Below are positions 42,593 to 51,184 of a stretch of 64,000 nt of DNA, one piece after another. Position 1 is the first letter of the stretch. Every line of letters starts with the position of its first letter. Origin of the DNA: Hylemonella sp. (lineage in GTDB: Bacteria > Pseudomonadota > Gammaproteobacteria > Burkholderiales > Burkholderiaceae_C); contig NZ_JAPZSV010000005.1 in NCBI RefSeq assembly GCF_027532185.1, forward strand, positions 62,001 through 126,000, read 5' to 3'. The position numbers and the translations under genes were made by a program. The notes under the pieces were generated by a model. The model did not search any database. It saw only the letters and a list, made by a program, of their open reading frames with translations, and had not been told where the DNA came from.

Positions 42593-43789
42593 TCAGTTCG
42601 CGAACGCCGAAATCCCCGTCTGGGCGCGACCGAGGATCAGCGCGTGGATGTCGTGCGTGCCCTCGTAGGTGTTCACGACTTCCAGGTTCACGAGGTGACG
42701 CGCCACGCCGAACTCGTCGCTGATGCCGTTGCCGCCCATCATGTCGCGCGCCAGGCGTGCAATGTCCAGGGCCTTGCCGCAGGAGTTGCGCTTGAGGATG
42801 GAGGTGATCTCCACCGCGGCCGTGCCCTCGTCCTTCATGCGACCGAGGCGCAGGCAGCCCTGCAGGCCCAGCGCGATCTCGGTCTGCATGTCGGCCAGCT
42901 TCTTCTGGATCAGCTGGTTGGCGGCCAGCGGGCGGCCGAACTGCTTGCGGTCCAGCACGTACTGACGCGCGCGGAACCAGCAGTCTTCGGCCGCGCCTAA
43001 AGCGCCCCAGGCGATGCCATAGCGCGCCGAGTTCAAACAGGTGAAGGGGCCCTTGAGCCCTTGGATCTCGGGGAAGGCGTTTTCCTCGGGGCAGAACACG
43101 TTGTCCATCACGATCTCACCGGTGATGGAAGCACGCAGGCCCACCTTGCCATGCACGGCTGGGGCGCTCAGGCCCTTCATGCCCTTTTCGAGGACAAAGC
43201 CGCGGATCGGGCCCACGGCGCCGCTCTCACTGACCTCCTTGGCCCAGACCACGAAGACGTCGGCGATCGGGCTGTTGGAGATCCACATCTTGTTGCCGGT
43301 CAGCTTGTAGCCACCGGCCGTCTTCTGCGCGCGCGTGATCATGGAATTGGGATCGGAACCATGGTCGGGCTCGGTCAGGCCGAAGCAGCCGATCCATTCG
43401 CCGGTGGCGAGCTTGGGCAAGAACTTCTGCTTCTGCGCCTCGCTGCCGAATTCGTAGATCGGCACCATGACCAGCGAGGACTGCACACTCATCATGGAAC
43501 GGTAGCCCGAGTCGATGCGCTCGACCTCGCGGGCAATCAGGCCGTAGGCGACATAGTTCAGACCCGGGCCGCCGTATTGCTCCGGGATGGTCGGGCCCAG
43601 CAGGCCCAGGGCGCCCATCTCGCGGAAGATGGTCGGGTCGGTCTTCTCGTGACGGAAGGCTTCGAGCACGCGCGCGCCCAGGCGGTCCTGGCAGTAGGCG
43701 GCCGCAGCGTCACGCACCATGCGCTCGTCGTCGCTGAGCTGCTGGTCCAGCAGAAAGGGGTCATTCCATTGAAAAGCGGCCTTGGCCAT
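42593..43789 (-). CDS. gcdH: glutaryl-CoA dehydrogenase (acyl-CoA dehydrogenase family)
   Basis: [78 protein letters not shown]. Confidence 0.92.
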   Translation of the reverse strand: MAKAAFQWNDPFLLDQQLSDDERMVRDAAAAYCQDRLGARVLEAFRHEKTDPTIFREMGALGLLGPTIPEQYGGPGLNYVAYGLIAREVERIDSGYRSMMSVQSSLVMVPIYEFGSEAQKQKFLPKLATGEWIGCFGLTEPDHGSDPNSMITRAQKTAGGYKLTGNKMWISNSPIADVFVVWAKEVSESGAVGPIRGFVLEKGMKGLSAPAVHGKVGLRASITGEIVMDNVFCPEENAFPEIQGLKGPFTCLNSARYGIAWGALGAAEDCWFRARQYVLDRKQFGRPLAANQLIQKKLADMQTEIALGLQGCLRLGRMKDEGTAAVEITSILKRNSCGKALDIARLARDMMGGNGISDEFGVARHLVNLEVVNTYEGTHDIHALILGRAQTGISAFAN

Positions 43790-43948
43790 GGTGGTGCTCC
43801 TGAAAACTTTGCGCATCGTACGCCCCGACCCCAAGACCCGCAAACGAGAATTTCGCACCAAGATATGATGAATCCTCATTTATTGAGGGCTGGCCTGTCC
43901 GCGAAGATAGTGGCCCGACCTCGTTTATTTGTGTAGCTTACGCACATC

Positions 43949-44845
43949 ATGCGCCGCAAGATTCCCTCGCTCCAGGCCCTGGCCTGCTTCGATGCCGCCG
44001 CCCGGCACGAGAGCTACACACGCGCCGCGCAGGAGCTGGCGCTGACGCAAAGCGCGGTCTCGCGCCAGATCGGCGCGCTGGAGGACTACCTGGGCCTGGC
44101 CCTGTTCCGCCGCACACGTCATGGCGTGGCGCTCACGCCCGAAGGGGCCGACTACGCGCGCCAGATCGCGCCGCGCCTGCAGGCGCTGGAACGCGACACG
44201 CTGGACGCCATGTCGCGCCAGGGCACGGTCGGCAGCATTTCGCTGGCTGCTGTGCCCACCTTCGCCACGCGCTGGCTCGTGCCGCGCCTGCCTGCACTGG
44301 CCGCCGAGCACCCGGAGCTGCTGGTGCACATCGAGACGCGCACCCGCCCCTTTCTCTTCGCCGACACCAGCTTCGACGCCGCGCTTTACTCGGGCACGGC
44401 CGAGCAGGTGGCCAACTGGGCCGGCACACGCGCCGTGCGGCTGATCGAGGAAGAAGTGGTGCCCGTTTGCGCGCCGGCGCTGCTGGGCCCGCGCAAGCGT
44501 CTGCAACCGCGCGATCTGCCCGGCCTGCCCCTGCTGCAGCAGAGCACCCGCCCCGAGGCCTGGCGCCAATGGTTCGAGGCGATGGGGGTCGACGCGCCGT
44601 CTGCGCTGTCGGGCCCGCGCTACGAGCTCTACTCCATGACCGCTGCCGCGGCCGCGCAAGGTCTGGGGCTGGCCCTGGTGCCGCGCCTGCTGATCGAGCC
44701 CGAGCTGGCACGCGGCGAGCTCGTGGTGGCCTGCGCCAGGCCGCTCAAGAGCGGGCGCAGCTACTGGCTGGTGCTGCCTGAGCGCGGTGAGCCCCGGCCC
44801 GCGCTGGCCCGCTTTGCGGCCTGGCTGCAGCGCGCCGCAGCCTGA
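43949..44845 (+). CDS. LysR-family regulator (GcvA/GcdR-like), divergent to gcdH
   Basis: MRRKIPSLQALACFDAAARHESYTRAAQELALTQSAVSRQIGALEDYLGLALFRR. Confidence 0.92.
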   Translation: MRRKIPSLQALACFDAAARHESYTRAAQELALTQSAVSRQIGALEDYLGLALFRRTRHGVALTPEGADYARQIAPRLQALERDTLDAMSRQGTVGSISLAAVPTFATRWLVPRLPALAAEHPELLVHIETRTRPFLFADTSFDAALYSGTAEQVANWAGTRAVRLIEEEVVPVCAPALLGPRKRLQPRDLPGLPLLQQSTRPEAWRQWFEAMGVDAPSALSGPRYELYSMTAAAAAQGLGLALVPRLLIEPELARGELVVACARPLKSGRSYWLVLPERGEPRPALARFAAWLQRAAA

Positions 44846-44848
44846 GTC

Positions 44849-46006
44849 TCAGGCTTCCTCGATGCGGTTGCGTCCGTTCTGCTTGGCCTGATAGAGCGCG
44901 CCGTCGGCGGCCGCGATGACTTCCTCGCGCGTGGCTTCGTCGGCAGGCACCCTCGTGTGCAGGCCGATGCTGACGGTCAGCGGCATCTGCTTGCCCGCCA
45001 GCGAGACCGCCTGCAGCTGCTCCACGGCGCGGCGCAGCTGTTCGGCCAGCTTGCGTGCACCGCCGATGCCTGTGTCCGGCAGCAGGGCGATGAATTCCTC
45101 ACCGCCCCAGCGGCCCACGACGTCCTGGCCGCGCAGGCGCTCGATCAGGCAAGCCCCGATTTCGCGCAAGGCGACATCGCCCGACAGATGGCCGTGCGTG
45201 TCGTTGATGCGCTTGAAGTGATCGACGTCGATGAGCAGCAGCGTGAGCGCCGCCTGACGGCGCCCGTGCAGGGCCAACTGCTGGTCCAGCAGCCGCTGTA
45301 CCGCGCGCCGGTTCGCCAGACCCGTGAGCTCGTCCTGCAGTGCCAAGGTGCGGTTGAGCGCATCCGTGCGCTCCTTCGTCATCATCACCAGGCCCAGGCC
45401 GACCAGCAGCAAGGTCAGCACGCCGGCCAACAGCACCGCGGTGTGCTCGGGCCGGGATTCCATCAGGTTGCCCAGCTGCGTGGTGCCGCTCGCCAGTGCG
45501 AGCAGACGTGCCAGCAAGGCCAGCAGGATGAGCAGCAGGCCCGCGAGCACGAAGTACTGGCCCCGACCCGACGTCTGACGCCGCCGGCTGAGCATCAGTT
45601 GCATGAGGAGCAGGACTTCGAGCGTGACGGCGCCGGTGGCCATGGCAGGCCGCAGGGGCTCTGGCGCCGGAACGAGCTGCATCAGACCCAGGGCCAGACC
45701 CATCAGGGCCACGGGGCTCCAGAGCAACAGGCGGCGCGGAGCACGCTGCTGGAACACGCACAGCCCCTCCCCGAACCAGGCAAAGCAAGCGACCAGCAGG
45801 GTGTTGCCCAGCACCACGGACCACCAGTTGTCGATCTGCCCACGCAGACCGAACAAGGCCATCGTCAGGACAATCATGCCCATGCCGGCGGCCCAGTGAC
45901 GCATGGGGTCGCGCCGATCGCCCCGGACCATGAGCGCCATGCTCACGCCCAGGGCCGCCGCCATCAGCAGCATGACGACCAACAGCGTCGGGGTGTGCAA
46001 GGCCAT
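44849..46006 (-). CDS. membrane diguanylate cyclase (multi-TM + GGDEF)
   Basis: RGQDVVGRWGGEEF: intact GGEEF and RxxD I-site; multi-TM N terminus. Confidence 0.9.
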   Translation of the reverse strand: MALHTPTLLVVMLLMAAALGVSMALMVRGDRRDPMRHWAAGMGMIVLTMALFGLRGQIDNWWSVVLGNTLLVACFAWFGEGLCVFQQRAPRRLLLWSPVALMGLALGLMQLVPAPEPLRPAMATGAVTLEVLLLMQLMLSRRRQTSGRGQYFVLAGLLLILLALLARLLALASGTTQLGNLMESRPEHTAVLLAGVLTLLLVGLGLVMMTKERTDALNRTLALQDELTGLANRRAVQRLLDQQLALHGRRQAALTLLLIDVDHFKRINDTHGHLSGDVALREIGACLIERLRGQDVVGRWGGEEFIALLPDTGIGGARKLAEQLRRAVEQLQAVSLAGKQMPLTVSIGLHTRVPADEATREEVIAAADGALYQAKQNGRNRIEEA

Positions 46007-46047
46007 GGATCCATTATTCCCATCGCATCTCGCGATGCCAAGCCGCG

Positions 46048-47193
46048 TCAGACCCGCTCGACGCGGTTGCGTCCCAGGCGCTTGGCCTGGTACATGGCCT
46101 GGTCGGCCGCGGCCAGCAGTTCGTCGCGCTGCGCGCCAGTGGGTCTCGGCTGCGCATGCAGGCCGATGCTCACCGTCAGCGGCAGGGGCTGGCCCTGCGG
46201 GTCCAGACAGCGGTGCTGCATCACGGCCAGACGCAGGTCCTCGGCCAGCACGGTGGCGCCGGCCGCATCGGTGTCGGGCAAAAGCACGATGAATTCCTCG
46301 CCACCCCAACGCCCGGCGATGTCCTGCGCGCGCAGGCGGCCGCGGATGCAGGTGGCCAGCTCGCGCAGCACCTGGTCACCGACCAGATGGCCATGGGTGT
46401 CGTTGACGCGCTTGAAGTGGTCCACGTCGACGATCAGCAGCGCCATGGGCCAGCCATGCCGCTCGGCCAGTGCGAGCTGCTGACCCAGCACCTCGAAGAT
46501 GAAACGCCGGTTGTGCAAACCGGTCAGGTCGTCCTGCAGCGCCAGACGGCGGTTGCGTGCGTCGGCCTGCTCCTTGGTCATGAGCACCAGGCCCAGGCTG
46601 ATGAGCATGAGGCACAGCGTGGCCAGCACGAAGGTGATGGCCTGGATCAGATTGGAGTCGGTGATGGAGCCCAGCCGCAGCCCCCCGGTGAAGGTCAGCA
46701 ACACACGCCCGAGCATCATCACGATCAGCACGCCATAGGCCGCCACCACGAAGTACTGCCCGCGGCCCGGGGTCTCCCGCCGACGCTGCATGAGCACGTG
46801 CACGGTATAGGCCGCCTGCAGCGTGAACAGCAGCCCCACCACCACCACGCGCGCCTGGATCTGCTCCAGCAACATGGCCAGCAAGAGCGGCAGCAGCAGC
46901 ACCGGCCCCCAGATCAGAAGGCGGCTGGGGACGCGCTGCTGGAACTGGAAGAGCCCCTCCAGGATCAGCGCGAAGTAGGCTGCGAGCAAGGTGTTGGCCA
47001 ACAGCACCGAGGCCCAGTCCGGCACTTGACCGCGCAGGCCGTAGAGCGTGTAAGCCAGGGTGTGGATGGCCAGCGCCGCCGCCCACCAGAACAGGCCGTC
47101 GCGCCGTTCACGCGAGGACACCACCCCGAGGCTCAAGGCAAGCGTGGCCGTGACCAGCACGTTGATGAGCAGCAGGGTCGGGGTGTGGACCAT
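46048..47193 (-). CDS. membrane diguanylate cyclase (paralogue of preceding)
   Basis: RAQDIAGRWGGEEF; same architecture as 44849-46006. Confidence 0.9.
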   Translation of the reverse strand: MVHTPTLLLINVLVTATLALSLGVVSSRERRDGLFWWAAALAIHTLAYTLYGLRGQVPDWASVLLANTLLAAYFALILEGLFQFQQRVPSRLLIWGPVLLLPLLLAMLLEQIQARVVVVGLLFTLQAAYTVHVLMQRRRETPGRGQYFVVAAYGVLIVMMLGRVLLTFTGGLRLGSITDSNLIQAITFVLATLCLMLISLGLVLMTKEQADARNRRLALQDDLTGLHNRRFIFEVLGQQLALAERHGWPMALLIVDVDHFKRVNDTHGHLVGDQVLRELATCIRGRLRAQDIAGRWGGEEFIVLLPDTDAAGATVLAEDLRLAVMQHRCLDPQGQPLPLTVSIGLHAQPRPTGAQRDELLAAADQAMYQAKRLGRNRVERV

Positions 47194-47229
47194 GGTGCGC
47201 CGATTATCCGGCGGTCCTGCCGCGCTGTG

Positions 47230-49365
47230 TCAGTGCTGTGGGCCCCGCGTGGCGTATTGCCGTGCAAATTCCACGTACCAGCCCAGGCAGGCGGGGTTGG
47301 CCATGGCGTCGCGGTTGACCACCTTCTCCAGCGGCTGGCCCAGCAACAGCTTCTTGATCGGCAACTCCTGCTTCTTGCCGCTGAGGGTGCGCGGGATCTC
47401 AGCCACCCCCAGAATCTCGTTGGGCACGAAGCGCGGCGACAGCGCGGTCTTGATCGCGTCGCTGATCCGCGCCTTCATGGCCGCATCGAGCACGTGGCCC
47501 GGGCGCAGCACGACGAAGAGCGGCATATAGCTCTCGCGCCCAAGGTACTCCAGGTCCACCACCAGGGAATCCAGCACCTCGGGCAAGGCCTCCACCGCGC
47601 TGTAGAGCTCGCTGGTGCCCATGCGCAGGCCGTGGCGGTTGATGGTGGCGTCGCTGCGGCCGTAGATGATGCAGCCGCCCTGCGGCGTGATGCGCAGCCA
47701 GTCGCCATGGCGCCAGACCGGGCCGGCCTCGGGCCCCGTGTCGCCCCCTCCGGGCCGTCGCCCGTGGCCGGCCGGGTACATGTCGAAGTAGCTCGCGAGG
47801 TAGCGTTGGTGACCCTCGTCGTTCCAGAGGTAGAGCGGCATGCTGGGGATGGGCTGGGTGCAGACCAGCTCGCCCACCGCATCCGTCACGGGTTCGCCCT
47901 GCTCGTTCCAGGCCTCGACCGCGCAACCCAGCACGCGGCATTGCATCTCGCCCGGTACCTGCGGTAGCTCGCGGCAGCCGGCGATGAAGGCGCCCGCGAA
48001 ATCGGTGCCACCGGAGATGTTGGACCACCAGATGTCCCCCGGCTGCTTCAGTGTGCCGCCGGCGTGCGGATTGACACGCCGCATCTGCGCGTTCGTCCAG
48101 CGCTGCACCTCCTCGCTCAGCGGCGAACCGGTGGAGCCCAGCGCCCGCACACGGCGCAGGTCGCCACACGGCTTCAGATCGACACCGGCCTTCATGCCGC
48201 TCGCAAAAAAAGCCGCCCCTGCGCCGAAGTAGGTGCTGCGCGTATCGGCCACAAAGCGCCAGAGCGTGGTCCAGTCCGGTGCCAGCTTGTTGCCCGCCGC
48301 GTCCACCGTGGCACCACCTGGGCTGCCGTCGTAGATGCAGACCGTGGTGCCCGTGAGCAGGCCGCCGAGCTGGCAGTTCCACATCACCCAGCCCGTGGAG
48401 CTGTACCAGTGGAAGCGCTCGCCCCAGCTGTTGGGCGCGTAGCTGCAACCGATGTCGGTGTTCAGCGTGAAGGCCAGGGCCACCAGCAGGATCCCGCCGT
48501 GCCCGTGCACGATGGGCTTGGGCAGGCCCGTGGTGCCACTCGAATAGACCACCCAGAGCGGGTGGTCGAAGGGCACGCTCAGGGGCTTGAACGCCGCGGT
48601 GCGCGCATCGTCGCGCGCCACCGCCTCGGCCCAGGCGGCCACGCTCACGCCCGCGCGCACGGACGTAGCCGGCCGTTGCAGCAAGGGCAGCAGCACCAGG
48701 TGCTGCACCGAGGACAGGGCCGCGCAGAGTTCGGCCACGGCCTCGCGCCGGTCGGTGTCACGCCCGCCGTAGCGCACGCCATTGCAGGCGATCAGGGCCT
48801 TGGGCTCGATCTGACGGAAGCGGTCCAGCACCGCGGCCGTGCCCATGTCGGGCGCGCAGATGCTCCAGATGGCGCCGAGGCTGGCCACGGCCAGGAAGGC
48901 CACCATGGCCTCGGGCACATTGGGCAGATAGGCCACGACACGGTCACCCTTGCCCACCCCTTGGGCCTGCAGGTGCAGGGCCAGTGCGGCCACCTGGCGC
49001 TGCAGCTCGGGCCAGGCCAGTTCACGCGCCGGCGCGCCGGCGGCGAGGCTGCGTTCGTCATGGCTCACGATGGCCGGAAAGCCGGCCGCGTGTGCGGGCT
49101 GCGCATGCCGCAGCACCTGCTGCGCATAGTTGAGCTGGGCGCCCGGAAACCAGCGTGCGCCCGGCATGCGGTTGTCGGCCAGCACGGCGCTGTGCGGCGT
49201 GGGCGAATAGACGCCATAGCAATCCCAGATGCTCTGCCAGTAGGCGTCGAGATCGGTGACCGACCAGCGCCAGAGCGCGTCGTAGTCCGGAAAGTCCAGG
49301 CCGCGCTGTGTGCGCAGCCAGTCGCGGTAGAGGCGAACCTGCGGAATGTAGGGGGGATGGCTCAT
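47230..49365 (-). CDS. acetoacetyl-CoA synthetase (ANL superfamily)
   Basis: WFPGAQLNYAQQVLRH; YSSGTTGLPKPIVHGHGG; INRHGLRMGTSELYSAVEALPEV; ELPIKKLL. Confidence 0.9.
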   Translation of the reverse strand: MSHPPYIPQVRLYRDWLRTQRGLDFPDYDALWRWSVTDLDAYWQSIWDCYGVYSPTPHSAVLADNRMPGARWFPGAQLNYAQQVLRHAQPAHAAGFPAIVSHDERSLAAGAPARELAWPELQRQVAALALHLQAQGVGKGDRVVAYLPNVPEAMVAFLAVASLGAIWSICAPDMGTAAVLDRFRQIEPKALIACNGVRYGGRDTDRREAVAELCAALSSVQHLVLLPLLQRPATSVRAGVSVAAWAEAVARDDARTAAFKPLSVPFDHPLWVVYSSGTTGLPKPIVHGHGGILLVALAFTLNTDIGCSYAPNSWGERFHWYSSTGWVMWNCQLGGLLTGTTVCIYDGSPGGATVDAAGNKLAPDWTTLWRFVADTRSTYFGAGAAFFASGMKAGVDLKPCGDLRRVRALGSTGSPLSEEVQRWTNAQMRRVNPHAGGTLKQPGDIWWSNISGGTDFAGAFIAGCRELPQVPGEMQCRVLGCAVEAWNEQGEPVTDAVGELVCTQPIPSMPLYLWNDEGHQRYLASYFDMYPAGHGRRPGGGDTGPEAGPVWRHGDWLRITPQGGCIIYGRSDATINRHGLRMGTSELYSAVEALPEVLDSLVVDLEYLGRESYMPLFVVLRPGHVLDAAMKARISDAIKTALSPRFVPNEILGVAEIPRTLSGKKQELPIKKLLLGQPLEKVVNRDAMANPACLGWYVEFARQYATRGPQH

Positions 49366-49441
49366 GTCTCCTGCCTTGCCTTGCTTTCTTTCATTTCACT
49401 CTAGCACCGCCCCCTGTCCGTAGGACTCCGTACCGACGGAC

Positions 49442-49469
49442 TTGACATTTCGCACAATCGTGCTAAATT
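49442..49469 (+). promoter_or_regulatory. tetR promoter with embedded operator
   Basis: TTGACA (49442-49447), 16-bp spacer, TAAATT (49464-49469); operator TTCGCACAATCGTGCTAA at 49449-49466. Confidence 0.7.
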
Positions 49470-49476
49470 TGCAGCC

Positions 49477-50085
49477 ATGACGCCCGACACCAAGACCACC
49501 AAGAGCGAACTGACCCGTGCCGCCATCATCGGCGCAGGCATGGACCTGGTCGCGGCCGAAGGGCTGGAGGCGCTGACGCTGCAGGCCGTGGCCGACCGCG
49601 TGGGCCTGTCCAAGAGCGGCGTTTTCTCGCGCGTGGGTTCGCGCGAGACCCTGCAGAAAGTGGTGATCGAGGAGTTCGGGCGCCGCTTCCTGGCCGAAGT
49701 CTTCGTGCCCGCCATGCAGCAGCCCAAGGGCCTGCCGCGGCTGGACGCCATCGTCGAGCGCTGGCTTGCCAGGCTGGCGCGGACCGAGCCGCACAACAGC
49801 TGCATCTACAGCGCCGGCGCCTTCGAGCTCGACGACCGCGAAGGCGAGCTGCGGGATTTCCTGCTGCAGGAGGTCACCCGCTGGCGCGCGGCCCTGCGCC
49901 GCACGGTGCTGCAATCGATCGAGGCCGGCCATCTGCGTGCCGACACGGTGCCGGAACAGCTGGTCGGCGAGATCTACGGTCTGGCCATCGGCCTGCTGCA
50001 CGACACGCGCTTTCTGCGCGATCCTTCCGCCCCCGCGCGCACGGCTGCCAGCTGGCAGCGCCTGCGGGCGAGCTACCTGGCCTGA
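49477..50085 (+). CDS. TetR-family transcriptional regulator
   Basis: LTRAAIIGAGMDLVAAEGLEALTLQAVADRVGLSKSGVFSRVGSRETL. Confidence 0.92.
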   Translation: MTPDTKTTKSELTRAAIIGAGMDLVAAEGLEALTLQAVADRVGLSKSGVFSRVGSRETLQKVVIEEFGRRFLAEVFVPAMQQPKGLPRLDAIVERWLARLARTEPHNSCIYSAGAFELDDREGELRDFLLQEVTRWRAALRRTVLQSIEAGHLRADTVPEQLVGEIYGLAIGLLHDTRFLRDPSAPARTAASWQRLRASYLA

Positions 50086-50128
50086 ACCTGCACCATGCCT
50101 GCCACCTTGCGTTTTTCTTCCCCCAAAT

Positions 50129-50146
50129 TTCGCACAGTTGTGCGAA
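50129..50146. promoter_or_regulatory. Second TetR operator, perfect palindrome TTCGCACA-GT-TGTGCGAA
   Basis: 15/18 identity to the operator at 49449-49466; 13 bp upstream of the 37-aa ORF. Confidence 0.75.
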
Positions 50147-50159
50147 GAAAGGAGCCATC

Positions 50160-50273
50160 ATGTGGATGATCTTGACCGGCCTGGCCGTCTACCTGCTGCT
50201 GCGCGGCGTGCTCGCCGCCTTCGAGTCGCTGCGCAACATCCCGCGCAGCAACCGTGACTGGATCTTTTTCTGA
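50160..50273 (+). CDS. 37-aa membrane peptide (below ORF-track cut-off)
   Basis: AAAGGAG RBS then MWMILTGLAVYLLLRGVLAAFESLRNIPRSNRDWIFF*; 11 bp before next gene. Confidence 0.65.
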   Translation: MWMILTGLAVYLLLRGVLAAFESLRNIPRSNRDWIFF

Positions 50274-50284
50274 AGGGGCGCACC

Positions 50285-51184
50285 ATGTCCTCCAGCCCCC
50301 CGACACCGGCCGCGAACTACTACGGCCAGGGCCCCGTCATGCGTCTGGCCCGCCTGAGTCTGGGCCTGACCCAGCAGCTCTGGCCTGGTCTGGCCGTGCG
50401 CGCGGCCCTGCGCCTCTTCGGCACCCCGCTGCCGCCACGCTGGCTGCGCCGCGCCCGGCCCTGGCCCGCGCACTGGACGCATGAGCGCTGGCCCTTCGAG
50501 CGCGCCGGCCTCACGCTCTACCGCGACAGCCACGCCGACACACGCGCGCCAGCCGTGCTGCTGGTGCATGGCTGGGGCGGCCACGCAGGGCAGATGCTGC
50601 CCCTGGCCCAAGCCCTGGCTGATGCCGGCCTGCAGGTGCTGCTGCTGGAGATGCCAGCACACGGGCGCAGCGCAGGCCGCACCAGCAACCTGCCGCAGTT
50701 CGCCCGCGCGCTGGAGTACACCGCCGCGCGTCTGCACGCGCAGGGCCTGAGCCTGCAGGCTGTGGTTGCGCATTCGCTGGGTGCCAACGCCGCCGCCTAT
50801 GCCGCCAGCCGCGGGCTGGCGCTGCAGCGTCTCGTGCTGCTGGCGCCGCCGGCCTCGCCCTACGAGTACACGCGCCTGTTCGCACGTCTGTTCGGCCTGA
50901 ACGAGCGCACGCGCGGCGCCATGCAGCAGCGCATCGAAGCACGCGAGGCCATCCTCATGCCGCAGTTCGAGCCGCCGGCTGTGGGGCCGCGCATCGGCGT
51001 GCCCACGCTGGTGCTGCACGACCGCGGGGACCGCATCAACGCCCACGCCGACGGCCAGGCCTACGCCCACGCCATCGCCGGGGCGCGGCTCGTCAGCACC
51101 GAAGGCCTGGGCCACATGAAACTGCTGCAGGATGCGGCCGTGCTGGCCGAGGTCACGCGCTTCGTGGCACGGCCGCTGCGCTGA
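50285..51184 (+). CDS. alpha/beta hydrolase
   Basis: LLVHGWGGHAGQM; nucleophile region VAHSLGANAA; catalytic Asp and His regions (HDRGDRIN, GLGHMK). Confidence 0.88.
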   Translation: MSSSPPTPAANYYGQGPVMRLARLSLGLTQQLWPGLAVRAALRLFGTPLPPRWLRRARPWPAHWTHERWPFERAGLTLYRDSHADTRAPAVLLVHGWGGHAGQMLPLAQALADAGLQVLLLEMPAHGRSAGRTSNLPQFARALEYTAARLHAQGLSLQAVVAHSLGANAAAYAASRGLALQRLVLLAPPASPYEYTRLFARLFGLNERTRGAMQQRIEAREAILMPQFEPPAVGPRIGVPTLVLHDRGDRINAHADGQAYAHAIAGARLVSTEGLGHMKLLQDAAVLAEVTRFVARPLR

